19,531 nucleotides of DNA, taken from assembly GCA_002381695.1 (NCBI GenBank), contig DFXM01000034.1:12810-32340 (forward strand), written 5' to 3'. This document shows positions 1 through 7,201 of this stretch, one piece after another (position 1 is the stretch's first letter; each line of letters starts with the position of its first letter). This stretch comes from Clostridium sp. UBA4108. GTDB taxonomy: Bacteria > Bacillota > Clostridia > Clostridiales > Clostridiaceae. The notes below the pieces were generated by a model. That model did not search any database, had not been told where the DNA came from, and worked only from the letters and a program-made list of their open reading frames with translations. The position numbers and the translations under genes were made by a program.

Positions 1-223
1 CTTTCACATAGCCTAAGTAAATATAAGATTACTGCAAATGGTATTCGTAGCAATAATATGAGGTTCAATTTAAATAATTTATGAAAAAGTCTATTTGATT
101 TATAACCATATACCAAAATTATAATCTATAATTTTCTACTATATAATCATAAGTATATGAATATCTTAACTAAATTACAATTTAGTTAACAAATTCTTCC
201 TTTACTTTTATTATAATATATAT
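1..223. other. AT-rich left edge without a gene
   Basis: I see no open frame with a ribosome binding site here. The only clear structure is a perfect 10-bp inverted repeat, TTAACTAAAT / ATTTAGTTAA (166-175 and 180-189) with a 4-nt loop. Neither strand has a T-tract directly after it, so it is a weak terminator candidate for a gene lying left of the window or just an AT-rich palindrome. Confidence 0.5.
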
Positions 224-343
224 TTAGTTGAGATACCCTTCCCCTTCAAAAAATATAACCGCATGTAAGAGGCCGTTTAAGTTACCTAAATGCGGTTCGT
301 GGATTTCATGGCGAATACAAAGCATGCATTTTAAAATTCACTA
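224..343 (+). repeat. Structured dispersed repeat, copy A
   Basis: This segment aligns over about 115 nt with copy B near 12,323-12,439, in the same orientation. The shared core contains the perfect 12-mer GTGGATTTCATG. Visible stems are AACCGCA (257-263) with TGCGGTT (291-297), an inner AGG/CCT (270-272, 285-287), and GTGGATTTCA (299-308) with TAAAATTCAC (332-341). The stems persist in copy B despite base changes, which suggests selection on a folded RNA or single-stranded DNA. It resembles what a non-autonomous element or an IS-associated RNA might look like, but I cannot name the family. It lies upstream of the small membrane-protein gene at 560 with no gene of its own. Confidence 0.6.
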
Positions 344-477
344 ACTTTCTATTTATTTTTAATTTAACAAATATAATCATTTTGAAACATCTTTTATTTA
401 GAATATGTTAGATGAAATTGTTGATATAGTAACTCAAATCAGAATACGGTATATGAAAACAAAAATGTAAAAACATC

Positions 478-540
478 TTGACATATGTATGAATAATTTG
501 GTATTATTGGTATATAATTAATGTAAAGAACTTTTTACAT
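478..540 (+). promoter_or_regulatory. Putative promoter and operator for the membrane protein/XRE unit
   Basis: A perfect -35 TTGACA (478-483) is followed after 18 bp by TATTAT (502-507). A second better -10 hexamer, TATAAT (513-518), is too far from that -35. Just downstream is a dyad, ATGTAAA (521-527) and TTTACAT (534-540), with a 6-nt spacer. A dyad at the transcription start of a unit encoding a small XRE protein is a plausible autoregulatory operator. The ribosome binding site AAAGGAGG (544-551) follows. Confidence 0.45.
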
Positions 541-559
541 TTTAAAGGAGGTATGCCTT

Positions 560-793
560 ATGGGTTTCTTTAAACAAGAACAAGAAGATGAAATGGATAA
601 ATACATTGAACTAAAAAGTTTGAAAATTGCATACTTGTTTACAGTATTATTCTTATTGGTATGGGGCATTATAGACTATGTAACAGGTAATAGGCATAGT
701 ACGGCAATATTGTTATTTTTTATTCAAAATTCATTATTTATATTCTTAAAACTATATTATAAAAAGAAATTATGTGAAGTAAATGAAGAATAG
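560..793 (+). CDS. Small two-helix membrane protein paired with an XRE regulator
   Basis: A 77-residue protein with two hydrophobic segments (about 21-41 and 48-66) separated by a short polar turn (DYVTGNRHS), and charged ends: an acidic N-terminus (QEQEDEMDK) and a Lys-rich stretch after the second helix. No catalytic motif is visible. The start is well supported by AAAGGAGG eight bases upstream. Its last 11 bp overlap the start of the XRE gene, so the two are almost certainly co-transcribed and translationally coupled. Pairs of a tiny membrane protein with a 60-70 aa XRE protein are common in Firmicutes; the membrane protein may control or respond to the regulator, but this is inference. 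I do not recognise a named family. Confidence 0.8.
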   Translation: MGFFKQEQEDEMDKYIELKSLKIAYLFTVLFLLVWGIIDYVTGNRHSTAILLFFIQNSLFIFLKLYYKKKLCEVNEE

Positions 794-974
794 AATTAAA
801 GAGTTTAGAAAACAACTCAAATTAACCCAAGATGAATTAGCACAAGAACTTGGAGTGACACGACAAACAATTAATGCAATTGAAAACAACAAATACAACC
901 CTACACTTGAACTGGCAATTAAAACGGCAAAGTTTTTAGGTGCACCTGTTGAACAATTATTCTTTCTTGATTGA
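783..974 (+). CDS. Small XRE-family helix-turn-helix regulator (YgzD/YozG-like)
   Basis: A 63-residue protein that is almost entirely one HTH_3 domain (about 4-58). Helices 2 and 3 correspond to LTQDELAQELG and VTRQTINAIENNKYNPTLE, with the family-typical RQTINAIEN recognition segment. It should bind DNA, probably as a dimer, and has no sensor domain. The start ATG overlaps the end of the upstream membrane-protein gene by 11 bp, so it probably relies on coupled translation. A strong terminator follows immediately. The dyad at 521-540 is the natural candidate for autoregulation. The function is confident as a DNA-binding protein; its targets are unknown. Confidence 0.9.
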   Translation: MKNRIKEFRKQLKLTQDELAQELGVTRQTINAIENNKYNPTLELAIKTAKFLGAPVEQLFFLD

Positions 975-977
975 TAA

Positions 978-1021
978 CATAACAGCATTTTGTTTATAAA
1001 TGCTGTTATGTATTTTATCTT
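978..1021 (+). terminator. Intrinsic terminator after the XRE gene
   Basis: A perfect 13-bp stem (CATAACAGCATTT, 978-990, with AAATGCTGTTATG, 998-1010) closes a 7-nt loop and is followed by a U-rich stretch (TATTTTATCTT). It starts 4 bp after the XRE stop codon and ends this two-gene unit. Confidence 0.85.
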
Positions 1022-1042
1022 ACAGGGGGCGTCACAAAATAA

Positions 1043-1339
1043 CTGATTGAGTTATGGAGCGATGCTCCTTTCTACTGGTTAAAACTTCTTTATCAGCCTG
1101 TATCTGCAATTAAGGATTTAGATAATAAATTATTTGAACTACTATGTAATCAATACACAAATGTACATAAAATTTTAGATATAGTAGATAGATTTAGAAT
1201 GATATTAAAGAGTAAAGACGTTAATAAATTAGATTTATGGATTGAAGATTCATTAAATCTAGGTATTAGCGAACTCAAAAGTTTTATTAATGGATTAAAT
1301 CAAGATATTGATGCTATGGATTTTATATCTAATATATAG
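1043..1339 (+). pseudogene. ISL3-like transposase remnant (C-terminal fragment)
   Basis: There is an open frame of 98 codons with no start codon or ribosome binding site. It carries a recognisable stretch of a DDE transposase of the ISL3 (IS204/IS1001/IS1165) type: WLKLLYQPV, then a helical segment, DRFRMILKSKDVNKLDLWIE, and ELKSFINGLNQDIDAM. In intact members the last block continues into a KNAI...NG.AEG-like catalytic segment; here it stops after IDAMDFISNI. Most of the N-terminus, including the zinc-finger and catalytic Asp regions, is also missing. The fragment is therefore inactive and broken at both ends. Family assignment is from memory of the motif pattern, so ISL3 is likely but not certain. 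Confidence 0.65.
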
Positions 1340-1386
1340 AGAACCAAATTCAACATTTATTTGGGGATATAAGGATTTGGTTCTCT
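1338..1386. repeat. 12-bp inverted repeat at the end of the transposase remnant
   Basis: AGAGAACCAAAT (1338-1349) and ATTTGGTTCTCT (1375-1386) are perfect inverted copies separated by 25 nt, and the first arm overlaps the stop codon of the remnant. There is no T-tract, so it does not look like an intrinsic terminator. It may be a leftover insertion-sequence end or deletion scar. The stretch from here to 1485 holds nothing else I can support. Confidence 0.5.
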
Positions 1387-1485
1387 CAAAGAGATATGCA
1401 AGCTCTAAATCACCATAATACTAATTGTACCTTTTATAATTATAAATTTCACGAATTAACTTTTAATCTTGTATATCTATAGTAA

Positions 1486-2010
1486 TTAACTAATCCAAAG
1501 CATATCAGCACTTTCCACTGTCCATTTTCCATCTTTGTTTTTAAGTTGTGTTTTAACTCCTATAGCTCCAAGTCCTGAGCGAAATTTACTTCCTTCTACC
1601 TCAACATTATTGTTTGAAGAAAAATTAATATTTTCAACCCTTAATAATAATCCTTCAATGTAGTTTCCCTCTTTAACCATTCCCTTATCCTTTAGTGATT
1701 GAAAGGATTCCTCCATAATCTGTACTTTATACTTTTCAAAGTATTTTAAAATATATTTTTTATCTTCTTCCGTAGCATCCTTTAAAGTGCTTGTATCGAT
1801 AGCTATATATTTCATATCGCCATTTAATCCTTCGTCAATAGACATCATTGACTCTAAAGCTAAGCTATAAATTTCAGCCATTTTTGTGGTTTTCTCTGTT
1901 TCATTATTATCTTTTGGTAAACTATTAGAATTATCTCTTGGTAAATTACTAGAGCATCCTGTTAATATTATGCTGAGAATTAACATTACAGAAAATAAAT
2001 ACTTTCTCAT
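1486..2010 (-). CDS. Predicted lipoprotein of unknown function
   Basis: A 174-residue protein with a type II signal peptide: MRKYLF, a hydrophobic stretch, then the lipobox LTGC with the lipidated Cys at position 19. The next residues hold a short internal duplication (NLPRDNSN / SLPKDNNE), a low-complexity linker typical behind a lipid anchor. The mature part (about 43-174) is mixed alpha/beta and ends in KNKDGKWTVESADMLW, which resembles the last strand of small NTF2/cystatin-like lipoprotein domains; I do not recognise a family. It should sit on the outer face of the cytoplasmic membrane. The ribosome binding site is AAAGGGTGGGG. It lies 102 bp downstream of recA on the same strand with no strong terminator between, so read-through is possible. 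Confidence 0.8.
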   Translation of the reverse strand: MRKYLFSVMLILSIILTGCSSNLPRDNSNSLPKDNNETEKTTKMAEIYSLALESMMSIDEGLNGDMKYIAIDTSTLKDATEEDKKYILKYFEKYKVQIMEESFQSLKDKGMVKEGNYIEGLLLRVENINFSSNNNVEVEGSKFRSGLGAIGVKTQLKNKDGKWTVESADMLWIS

Positions 2011-2112
2011 AGCCCCACCCTTTCTTTCAAATTATTCAGAGAAACAATTAAATAATTTGATGCGAAGATTTATTACAATATATACGATTTATAAATACTA
2101 AAGTACTATGTA

Positions 2113-3135
2113 CTAAGCCATTTTAGTTTCATCGAATAAATTAGGCAGATGGTGTTTCTCTCTAATTAGATTTTCTATTTCAAGAGCTAGTTCTGGATTA
2201 TCCTTTAAATACTGCTTTGCATTTTCCCTACCTTGGCCCAGTTTCATATCTTTGTATGATAGCCATGAACCACTTTTTTCAACTAAGCCCTCGTTTACAG
2301 CTATATCTACTAAGTTTCCTTCTCTTGAAATACCCTCATTATACATTATGTCAAATTCGGCTAGCTTAAAAGGTGGAGCAACCTTATTTTTTGTTACTTT
2401 TATTCTTGTTCTGCTTCCTAAAACCTCTTCCCCAACTCTTATGATGTCAGTTTTTCTAATATCTAGCCTTACAGAGGAATAAAATTTAAGTGCTCGTCCC
2501 CCTGTTGTGGTCTCTGGGTTTCCAAACATTATACCAATTTTTTCTCTTAATTGATTTATAAATATTACTACACATTTGGATTTGTTAATGGCTGCAGTAA
2601 GCTTTCTTAAGGCCTGAGACATTAATCTGGCTTGTAAACCAATATGAGAATCCCCCATGTCACCTTCTATTTCAGCTCTTGGAACCAAGGCTGCAACAGA
2701 GTCAATTACCATTACATCAATGGCATTGGACCTTACTAGTGCCTCAGCTATCTCTAAGGCTTGTTCACCAGTATCCGGTTGGCTTACAATTAAGTCCTCA
2801 ATATTAACTCCTAGTTTTTTTGCGTAAGATGGATCTAAGGCATGCTCAACATCTATAAAGGCTGCTGCACCTCCTCTCTTTTGAGCTTCTGCTATTACGT
2901 GGAGAGTAACAGTAGTTTTCCCTGAAGATTCAGGTCCGTAAATTTCTACTATTCTCCCCTTTGGAACTCCACCTACTCCTAGGGCTATATCTAAAGCTAG
3001 ACATCCTGTTGGTATAGCTTCTATTCCCATCATGGTGTTTGCACCAAGCTTCATCACAGAACCCTTTCCGAATTGCTTTTCTATCTGATTTATCACAGAT
3101 TCTATTGCTGCAAGTTTATTATTATCAATATTCAT
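2113..3135 (-). CDS. recA: RecA recombinase
   Basis: A 340-residue RecA: it forms filaments on single-stranded DNA, catalyses ATP-dependent strand exchange and activates LexA self-cleavage. Visible motifs are Walker A GPESSGKTT (67-75), the FIDVEHALDP segment with catalytic Glu97, Walker B VMVIDSVAAL, the L1 region IEGDMGDSHIGLQARLM, and the L2 region INQLREKIGIMFGNPETTTG. The C-terminal domain includes REGNLVDIAVNEGLVEKSGSW and GQGRENAKQYL. Position 96 is Val where nearly all RecA proteins have Ala (DAEHALD). The C-terminus (LPNLFDETKMA) is short and lacks the usual acidic tail. AGAGGAGA precedes the ATG. recA often lies beside cinA, pgsA or rny in Firmicutes; here it follows uvrA by 156 bp. 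I see no LexA box upstream. Confidence 0.97.
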   Translation of the reverse strand: MNIDNNKLAAIESVINQIEKQFGKGSVMKLGANTMMGIEAIPTGCLALDIALGVGGVPKGRIVEIYGPESSGKTTVTLHVIAEAQKRGGAAAFIDVEHALDPSYAKKLGVNIEDLIVSQPDTGEQALEIAEALVRSNAIDVMVIDSVAALVPRAEIEGDMGDSHIGLQARLMSQALRKLTAAINKSKCVVIFINQLREKIGIMFGNPETTTGGRALKFYSSVRLDIRKTDIIRVGEEVLGSRTRIKVTKNKVAPPFKLAEFDIMYNEGISREGNLVDIAVNEGLVEKSGSWLSYKDMKLGQGRENAKQYLKDNPELALEIENLIREKHHLPNLFDETKMA

Positions 3136-3253
3136 TACCTGTCTCCTCTCGATTTAAACCTCATGTCTATTGTAAAACTATTGATTTTTTCATCCTCATT
3201 GTCTCTTTCTATTCAATCTATCCCTGGGTTTTTAAAAACCTATAAAATAAGCT

Positions 3254-6097
3254 TCATACTTGTGATCCATTATCTTTTAGATATTGTTTCAAATATTTGC
3301 CAGTATAAGAATTGATATTTGAAACAATTTCCTCTGGGGTTCCCTGTGCTACTATTGTTCCCCCATGTTCTCCACCTTCTGGTCCAATATCTATGATGTA
3401 GTCCGCTGTTTTAATTACATCCATATTATGTTCTATTACAACTACGGTATTGCCACTTTCAACTAGTTTCTGCAGAATATTTGTCAACTTGTGAACATCT
3501 GCAAAGTGCAAACCAGTGGTAGGTTCATCTAATATATAAGTGGTTTTTCCTGTACTTTTTCTACTTAATTCTGCTGCAAGTTTTACACGTTGTGCTTCTC
3601 CACCTGACAAGGTTGTTGCAGGCTGACCTAGCTTAATGTAGGATAGACCTACATCATTTAGAGCTTCTATTTTTCTTCTAATGCCCTGAAAGTTTTCAAA
3701 GAATTTAAGTGCTTCTTCCACAGTCATATCTAGTATGTTATGAATATTTTTACCTTTATAAAGCACCTCTAAAGTCTCACGATTATATCGCTTTCCTTTA
3801 CAAACCTCACAGGATACATAGACATCTGGAAGAAACTGCATCTCAATTTTAAGGGTTCCATCTCCTTTACAGGCTTCACAACGGCCACCTTTTACATTAA
3901 AACTGAACCTTCCTTTATCATATCCTCTTACCTTTGCATCAGTGGTGGTGGAAAATAAATCTCTAATTAAATCAAAGACTCCAATGTATGTAGCAGGATT
4001 AGAACGTGGAGTTCTTCCAATAGGACTCTGATTAATATTAATAATTTTATCCAGCTGTTCTATGCCCTCAATTTTTTCATATTTACCAGGGATCGTTCTA
4101 GCACGATTTAGTTTTTTTGCTAGTGCCTTATATAAAATCTCATTTACAAGAGAGCTTTTCCCTGAACCAGATACACCAGTTATACAGGTAAGTACCCCTA
4201 GAGGAAAGGAGACCTCTATATTCTTTAGATTATTCTCCTTAGCACCAAGGACCCTTAAATATCCCTTGGGAGACTTTCTGCTTTCAGGAATTGGAATGTA
4301 CATTTTTCCGCTTAGATATGCCCCAGTAATAGATTTAGTATTTTTTATGATATCCTCTGCAGTTCCACTTGCTATCACTTCTCCTCCATGGACTCCAGCA
4401 CCAGGACCAATATCAAGTATATAATCTGCAGCCTTCATGGTATCCTCATCGTGTTCCACAACTATGACACTATTTCCTAGGTCTCTTAAATTGCACAAAG
4501 CCTTAAGAAGTTTGTCATTGTCTCTTTGATGTAGTCCAATACTAGGTTCATCTAATATATAATCTACTCCCATAAGGCCAGAACCAATCTGTGTGGCTAG
4601 TCTAATACGCTGCAATTCTCCTCCAGATAAGGTGCCCGTTGCCCTTGATAGGTTAATATAATCTAGTCCCACATCCATAAGAAAGGTAATTCTTGTATCA
4701 ATCTCTTTCAAAAGTTCTTCTCCTATTACCTTTTGGAAATCACTTAACTCTAGATTTCTAAAAAACTCCCTTAGATCTTTCATTGACATATTTGTTACTT
4801 GAAAAATATTCTTTTCATCCAAAGTAACAGCCAAAGACTCCTTCTTTAGACGTTGCCCTTTGCAACTTTTGCAGGGAATAACACTCATAAAGGTTTCATA
4901 CTCTGCTTTTGTAATTTGTGATGCAGTTTCCTTGTAACGCTGCTCTACACTTTTTATGATTCCTTTAAAGGTCACATCATAAATTCCTTCACCTCTTTGG
5001 CCGCTATAATGAACCTTTACAATTTGGTTTGTACCATAAAGCAGAATATCATGAATTTCCTTTGTATAAGATTCAAAAGGCACATCAAGACTAAAGTTGA
5101 ATTCCTTTGATAGGGCTTCAAGAATGGCTCTAGTATAGCTTCCTTGTTCCTTACAGGACTGCCAGCCAAGAACCACAATAGCTCCTTCGTCAATGCTCAA
5201 GATTTTATCAGGAATCATCAAATCTTCATCAAATTCCATCTTAAAGCCAAGGCCAGTGCATTCTGGACATGCTCCAAAGGGATTATTAAAAGAAAAATTT
5301 CTTGGCTCAATTTCTTGGATGCTTATATCACAGTGTGGGCAAATAAAGTTTTGGCTAAAGGTGAGAGTTTCTCCCTCTATTACGTTCATCATGATTATTC
5401 CATTTGCAAGTTCGAAAGCAGTTTCCATTGAATCAGCTAAACGAGATTCAATTCCTTCTCTAACAACTAATCTATCTATAACAAGTTCAATATTATGATT
5501 AAGATTTTTATCCAAAAGAATTTCTTCTGATAAATCATATTGATTTCCATCTATAATAACTCTTACATAACCACTGTTTTTCGCATGTTCCAATGTTTTT
5601 TTATGGTTACCTTTCGTTTCGCTAACTATAGGTGCAAGAAGTTGTATTTTGGTACCCTTTGGAAGGGCTATTATCTCATCTATAATCTGATCCACAGACT
5701 GTCTTTTAATTTCCCTACCACATTTTGGACAATGAGGAACCCCAAGTCTTGCATATAAGACACGAAGGTAATCATAGATTTCCGTCACTGTTCCCACAGT
5801 AGAACGGGGATTTCTGTTAGTAGATTTCTGAGAAATAGCAATACTAGGTGAAAGCCCTTCAATGCTTTCAACCTCAGCTCTTTTCATCTGCCCTAGAAAC
5901 TGCCTTGCATAGGAGGACATAGATTCCATATATCTTCTTTGACCATCGGCATAAATTGTGTCAAAGGCTAGCGAAGACTTACCTGATCCACTAACTCCAG
6001 TTATTACCACCAGTTTATTTTTAGGAATATCCACATCAATATTTTTTAAGTTATGTTCACAGGCTCCCTTGATGCGCAGGTGGTTTGTTTCAGCCAT
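3254..6097 (-). CDS. uvrA: UvrA, damage-recognition ATPase of nucleotide excision repair
   Basis: A 947-residue UvrA, full length for the family. With UvrB it scans DNA for bulky lesions and loads UvrB. It has two ABC modules: Walker A GVSGSGKSS near residue 34 and again near 645, signatures LSGGELQR and LSGGEAQR, and Walker B YILDEPSIGLH and YILDEPTTGLH. Zinc-binding clusters are visible: CPKCG (~123), CPHC...CPEC (~253-280) and CEAC...CEVC in the second half. An alternative TTG start lies three codons upstream at 6106, but GAAAGGA sits nine bases before the ATG at 6097 and only two before the TTG, so I use the ATG. uvrB and uvrC are not in the window; recA follows on the same strand. Confidence 0.97.
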   Translation of the reverse strand: MAETNHLRIKGACEHNLKNIDVDIPKNKLVVITGVSGSGKSSLAFDTIYADGQRRYMESMSSYARQFLGQMKRAEVESIEGLSPSIAISQKSTNRNPRSTVGTVTEIYDYLRVLYARLGVPHCPKCGREIKRQSVDQIIDEIIALPKGTKIQLLAPIVSETKGNHKKTLEHAKNSGYVRVIIDGNQYDLSEEILLDKNLNHNIELVIDRLVVREGIESRLADSMETAFELANGIIMMNVIEGETLTFSQNFICPHCDISIQEIEPRNFSFNNPFGACPECTGLGFKMEFDEDLMIPDKILSIDEGAIVVLGWQSCKEQGSYTRAILEALSKEFNFSLDVPFESYTKEIHDILLYGTNQIVKVHYSGQRGEGIYDVTFKGIIKSVEQRYKETASQITKAEYETFMSVIPCKSCKGQRLKKESLAVTLDEKNIFQVTNMSMKDLREFFRNLELSDFQKVIGEELLKEIDTRITFLMDVGLDYINLSRATGTLSGGELQRIRLATQIGSGLMGVDYILDEPSIGLHQRDNDKLLKALCNLRDLGNSVIVVEHDEDTMKAADYILDIGPGAGVHGGEVIASGTAEDIIKNTKSITGAYLSGKMYIPIPESRKSPKGYLRVLGAKENNLKNIEVSFPLGVLTCITGVSGSGKSSLVNEILYKALAKKLNRARTIPGKYEKIEGIEQLDKIININQSPIGRTPRSNPATYIGVFDLIRDLFSTTTDAKVRGYDKGRFSFNVKGGRCEACKGDGTLKIEMQFLPDVYVSCEVCKGKRYNRETLEVLYKGKNIHNILDMTVEEALKFFENFQGIRRKIEALNDVGLSYIKLGQPATTLSGGEAQRVKLAAELSRKSTGKTTYILDEPTTGLHFADVHKLTNILQKLVESGNTVVVIEHNMDVIKTADYIIDIGPEGGEHGGTIVAQGTPEEIVSNINSYTGKYLKQYLKDNGSQV

Positions 6098-6132
6098 TGA
6101 TATCAATCCTTTCTCTATTTTTAAATGCGTCT

Positions 6133-6258
6133 TTACTTTTGAACACTTCTACTTTTAGTTACAACTCTAATTTTGTATACAGTTTTACTTTTAAAGGGAA
6201 CTCTAATTTTAAGTACAGCTCTATTTTTCAATGAGATTCTGTTTTAGAATTCAGCTAT
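6133..6258 (-). repeat. Seven degenerate, exactly phased 18-bp tandem repeats upstream of uvrA
   Basis: Seven consecutive 18-nt units with no insertions or deletions run from 6133 to 6258, for example ACTTTTAGTTACAACTCT, AATTTTGTATACAGTTTT, ACTTTTAAAGGGAACTCT and AATTTTAAGTACAGCTCT. Plus-strand units start with a T-run (xxTTTT) and mostly end in CTCT, TTCT or similar. The array fills most of the gap between the Tudor-like gene and uvrA. On the minus strand one frame reads as hexapeptides such as RAVLKI, RVPFKS and RVVTKS, but it has no good start. Confidence 0.7.
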
Positions 6259-6287
6259 ACTCTTTTAAATTTTGAAATAACTTTCAA

Positions 6288-6620
6288 TTAAATACTTGCT
6301 TTCTTCTTTACTGACTTTGATGTAGCTCTCTTCTTTTGAGATTCTAATTTTGGTTTTCTCTCCTCTAATTCAGCTAATTTACGTTCTTTTTCTTCCCGTT
6401 CCCTTTCTAATTGCTCTTGTTTTAGTTTCAATTCTTCAAGGGCTGAGCTTTCCACTTCTAGATTTTCTGCTTTCAAAAACTTTTCAAAGGCTTCTGGATA
6501 TTGAAACATTTTTATTCCAACCTCCTCCTGAAATTGAACCCATAACTTTTGTTCCTTTACTTCTGTAATAACTCCCTCTCCAAATTGGGCATGAACTACC
6601 TTCTCATTTGCTAGATCCAT
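6288..6620 (-). CDS. Small Tudor/SH3-like plus coiled-coil protein
   Basis: A 110-residue protein. The N-terminal half (VVHAQFGEGVITEV...WVQFQEE...KMFQYPEAFEKFL) matches the pattern V.H..FG.G.V......V.F....K.F..P.AF..FL. This small beta-barrel is seen at the C-terminus of PcrA/UvrD helicases and in stand-alone clostridial proteins. Residues 59-100 are a highly charged Glu/Lys/Arg coiled coil (for example LKLKQEQLEREREEKERKL), and the tail is basic (KKRATSKSVKKKA). In PcrA the Tudor-like domain contacts RNA polymerase; a similar protein-binding or nucleic-acid-binding role here is inference. The start is firm, with GAGGAGGT upstream. It precedes uvrA by 190 bp, and that gap holds the 18-bp repeat array. 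Confidence 0.75.
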   Translation of the reverse strand: MDLANEKVVHAQFGEGVITEVKEQKLWVQFQEEVGIKMFQYPEAFEKFLKAENLEVESSALEELKLKQEQLEREREEKERKLAELEERKPKLESQKKRATSKSVKKKASI

Positions 6621-6728
6621 TTTTTATACCTCCTCTAAAATTGTCTATGCTTGATTTTATATTTATTAATTTACTTTGTAATGATAGTTTGAAAATATAT
6701 AAATAAGCCACCTTAAGGCTCTTTGGAT

Positions 6729-6875
6729 TTACTTAAATATATGTGCAATCTCATTTTGTAAACGTTTCCATATCGCTTCATAAAAAAATTTGCTATAATA
6801 CTCCTCATTAATCCAATATTTTTCTTTAGAACACTCATTTACCACCCTCTCTTTATTTAAAAGTATCTTTTTCAT
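6729..6875 (-). CDS. Possible small protein overlapping the end of the Cys-rich gene
   Basis: A 48-codon frame whose start overlaps the last 23 bp of the 86-aa Cys-rich gene in another frame, so it would depend on translational coupling. The protein begins MKKILLNKERVV and is rich in Lys, Glu and aromatics, with amphipathic stretches (YWINEEYYSKFFYEAIWKRL). No hydrophobic membrane segment or known motif is seen. The nearest purine-rich site (GGAAGG) abuts the ATG, so initiation looks poor. The composition looks like a real protein, but the length and weak start keep this tentative. Confidence 0.35.
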   Translation of the reverse strand: MKKILLNKERVVNECSKEKYWINEEYYSKFFYEAIWKRLQNEIAHIFK

Positions 6876-7113
6876 CCTTCCAAGGCATGGACCCTTGATA
6901 ATATTTTTTACAAATATGGCTCTGTATAGAACTATCAAGACTTGATAAGCGCTTATACACATATTGCAAGGAATCACTGTTTTCCTTAGCAGTTCTTTTA
7001 ATAATACACTGTTTCCCCTTGCAAACAGAAATGCTTAGCCAAGTGCAACTGCCCCTATCTGATAAGTCACCGCAGTCTGGAAACTTCATCAAATCTGGTA
7101 CTTTGTATCTCAA
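6853..7113 (-). CDS. Small Cys-rich conserved-looking protein, TTG start
   Basis: An 86-residue protein with five cysteines (14, 23, 31, 36, 68). The first four have spacing C-x8-C-x7-C-x4-C (FPDCGDLSDRGSC...SVCKGKQC), which suggests a metal site or small structural fold near the N-terminus; a basic helical part follows (KRTAKENS, YVYKRLSSL). There is no signal peptide or membrane segment, so it should be cytoplasmic. The only start compatible with the ribosome binding site AAAGGAGG is TTG at 7113, nine bases downstream of it; an in-frame ATG at codon 9 lacks such a site. A terminator-like hairpin at 7172-7201 sits just upstream, so expression may be attenuated. Function unknown. Confidence 0.65.
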   Translation of the reverse strand: MRYKVPDLMKFPDCGDLSDRGSCTWLSISVCKGKQCIIKRTAKENSDSLQYVYKRLSSLDSSIQSHICKKYYQGSMPWKDEKDTFK

Positions 7114-7171
7114 CCTCTTATTCCTCCTTTCTATAAAGCAAAAATAATAGGACTACACTTTAATTTTAGCA

Positions 7172-7201
7172 CAAAAAAATTTTACGATGTAAGTAAAACT
7201 T
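7172..7201 (-). terminator. Terminator or attenuator upstream of the Cys-rich gene
   Basis: In minus-strand RNA an 8-bp stem (AGUUUUAC with GUAAAAUU, one G-U pair) with a 7-nt loop is followed by seven U residues. It lies about 60 nt before the TTG start of the 86-aa gene. It either ends a short transcript made between 7440 and 7172 or acts as an attenuator for the gene below. Confidence 0.55.

Noticed and set aside
32..42. 11-mer CTGCAAATGGT near the left edge matches the reverse complement of 19517-19527
   Set aside because: The match does not extend beyond 11 bp, so it is more likely chance than a pair of terminal repeats.
408..473. 21-codon frame starting ATGTTAGATGAAATT
   Set aside because: No ribosome binding site and no recognisable sequence; too short to support.
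770..988. 72-codon minus-strand frame over the XRE gene
   Set aside because: It is antisense to a clear helix-turn-helix gene, runs through that gene's terminator and lacks a start signal.
3222..3235. Perfect palindrome GGTTTTTAAAAACC between uvrA and recA
   Set aside because: It has no loop and no G/C-rich stem, and its T-run is inside the palindrome; not a credible terminator or LexA box.
3136..3253. Search for a LexA (SOS) box before recA and uvrA
   Set aside because: GAAC occurs in the uvrA leader (near 6141 and 6198) but without a correctly spaced GTTC half, so no SOS box is annotated.
4062..4424. 120-codon plus-strand open frame
   Set aside because: It lies antisense within uvrA and has no ribosome binding site; it mirrors the codons of the real gene. 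The same holds for the plus-strand frames at 5144-5498 and 9654-10040.
6133..6258. CRISPR array as an explanation of the regular repeats
   Set aside because: Units are contiguous 18-mers without spacers and are diverged from one another, unlike CRISPR repeats; no cas gene is present.
6695..6722. Weak AGCC/GGCT hairpin after the possible 48-codon frame
   Set aside because: Only 4-5 pairs with a poor U-tract; not annotated as a terminator.
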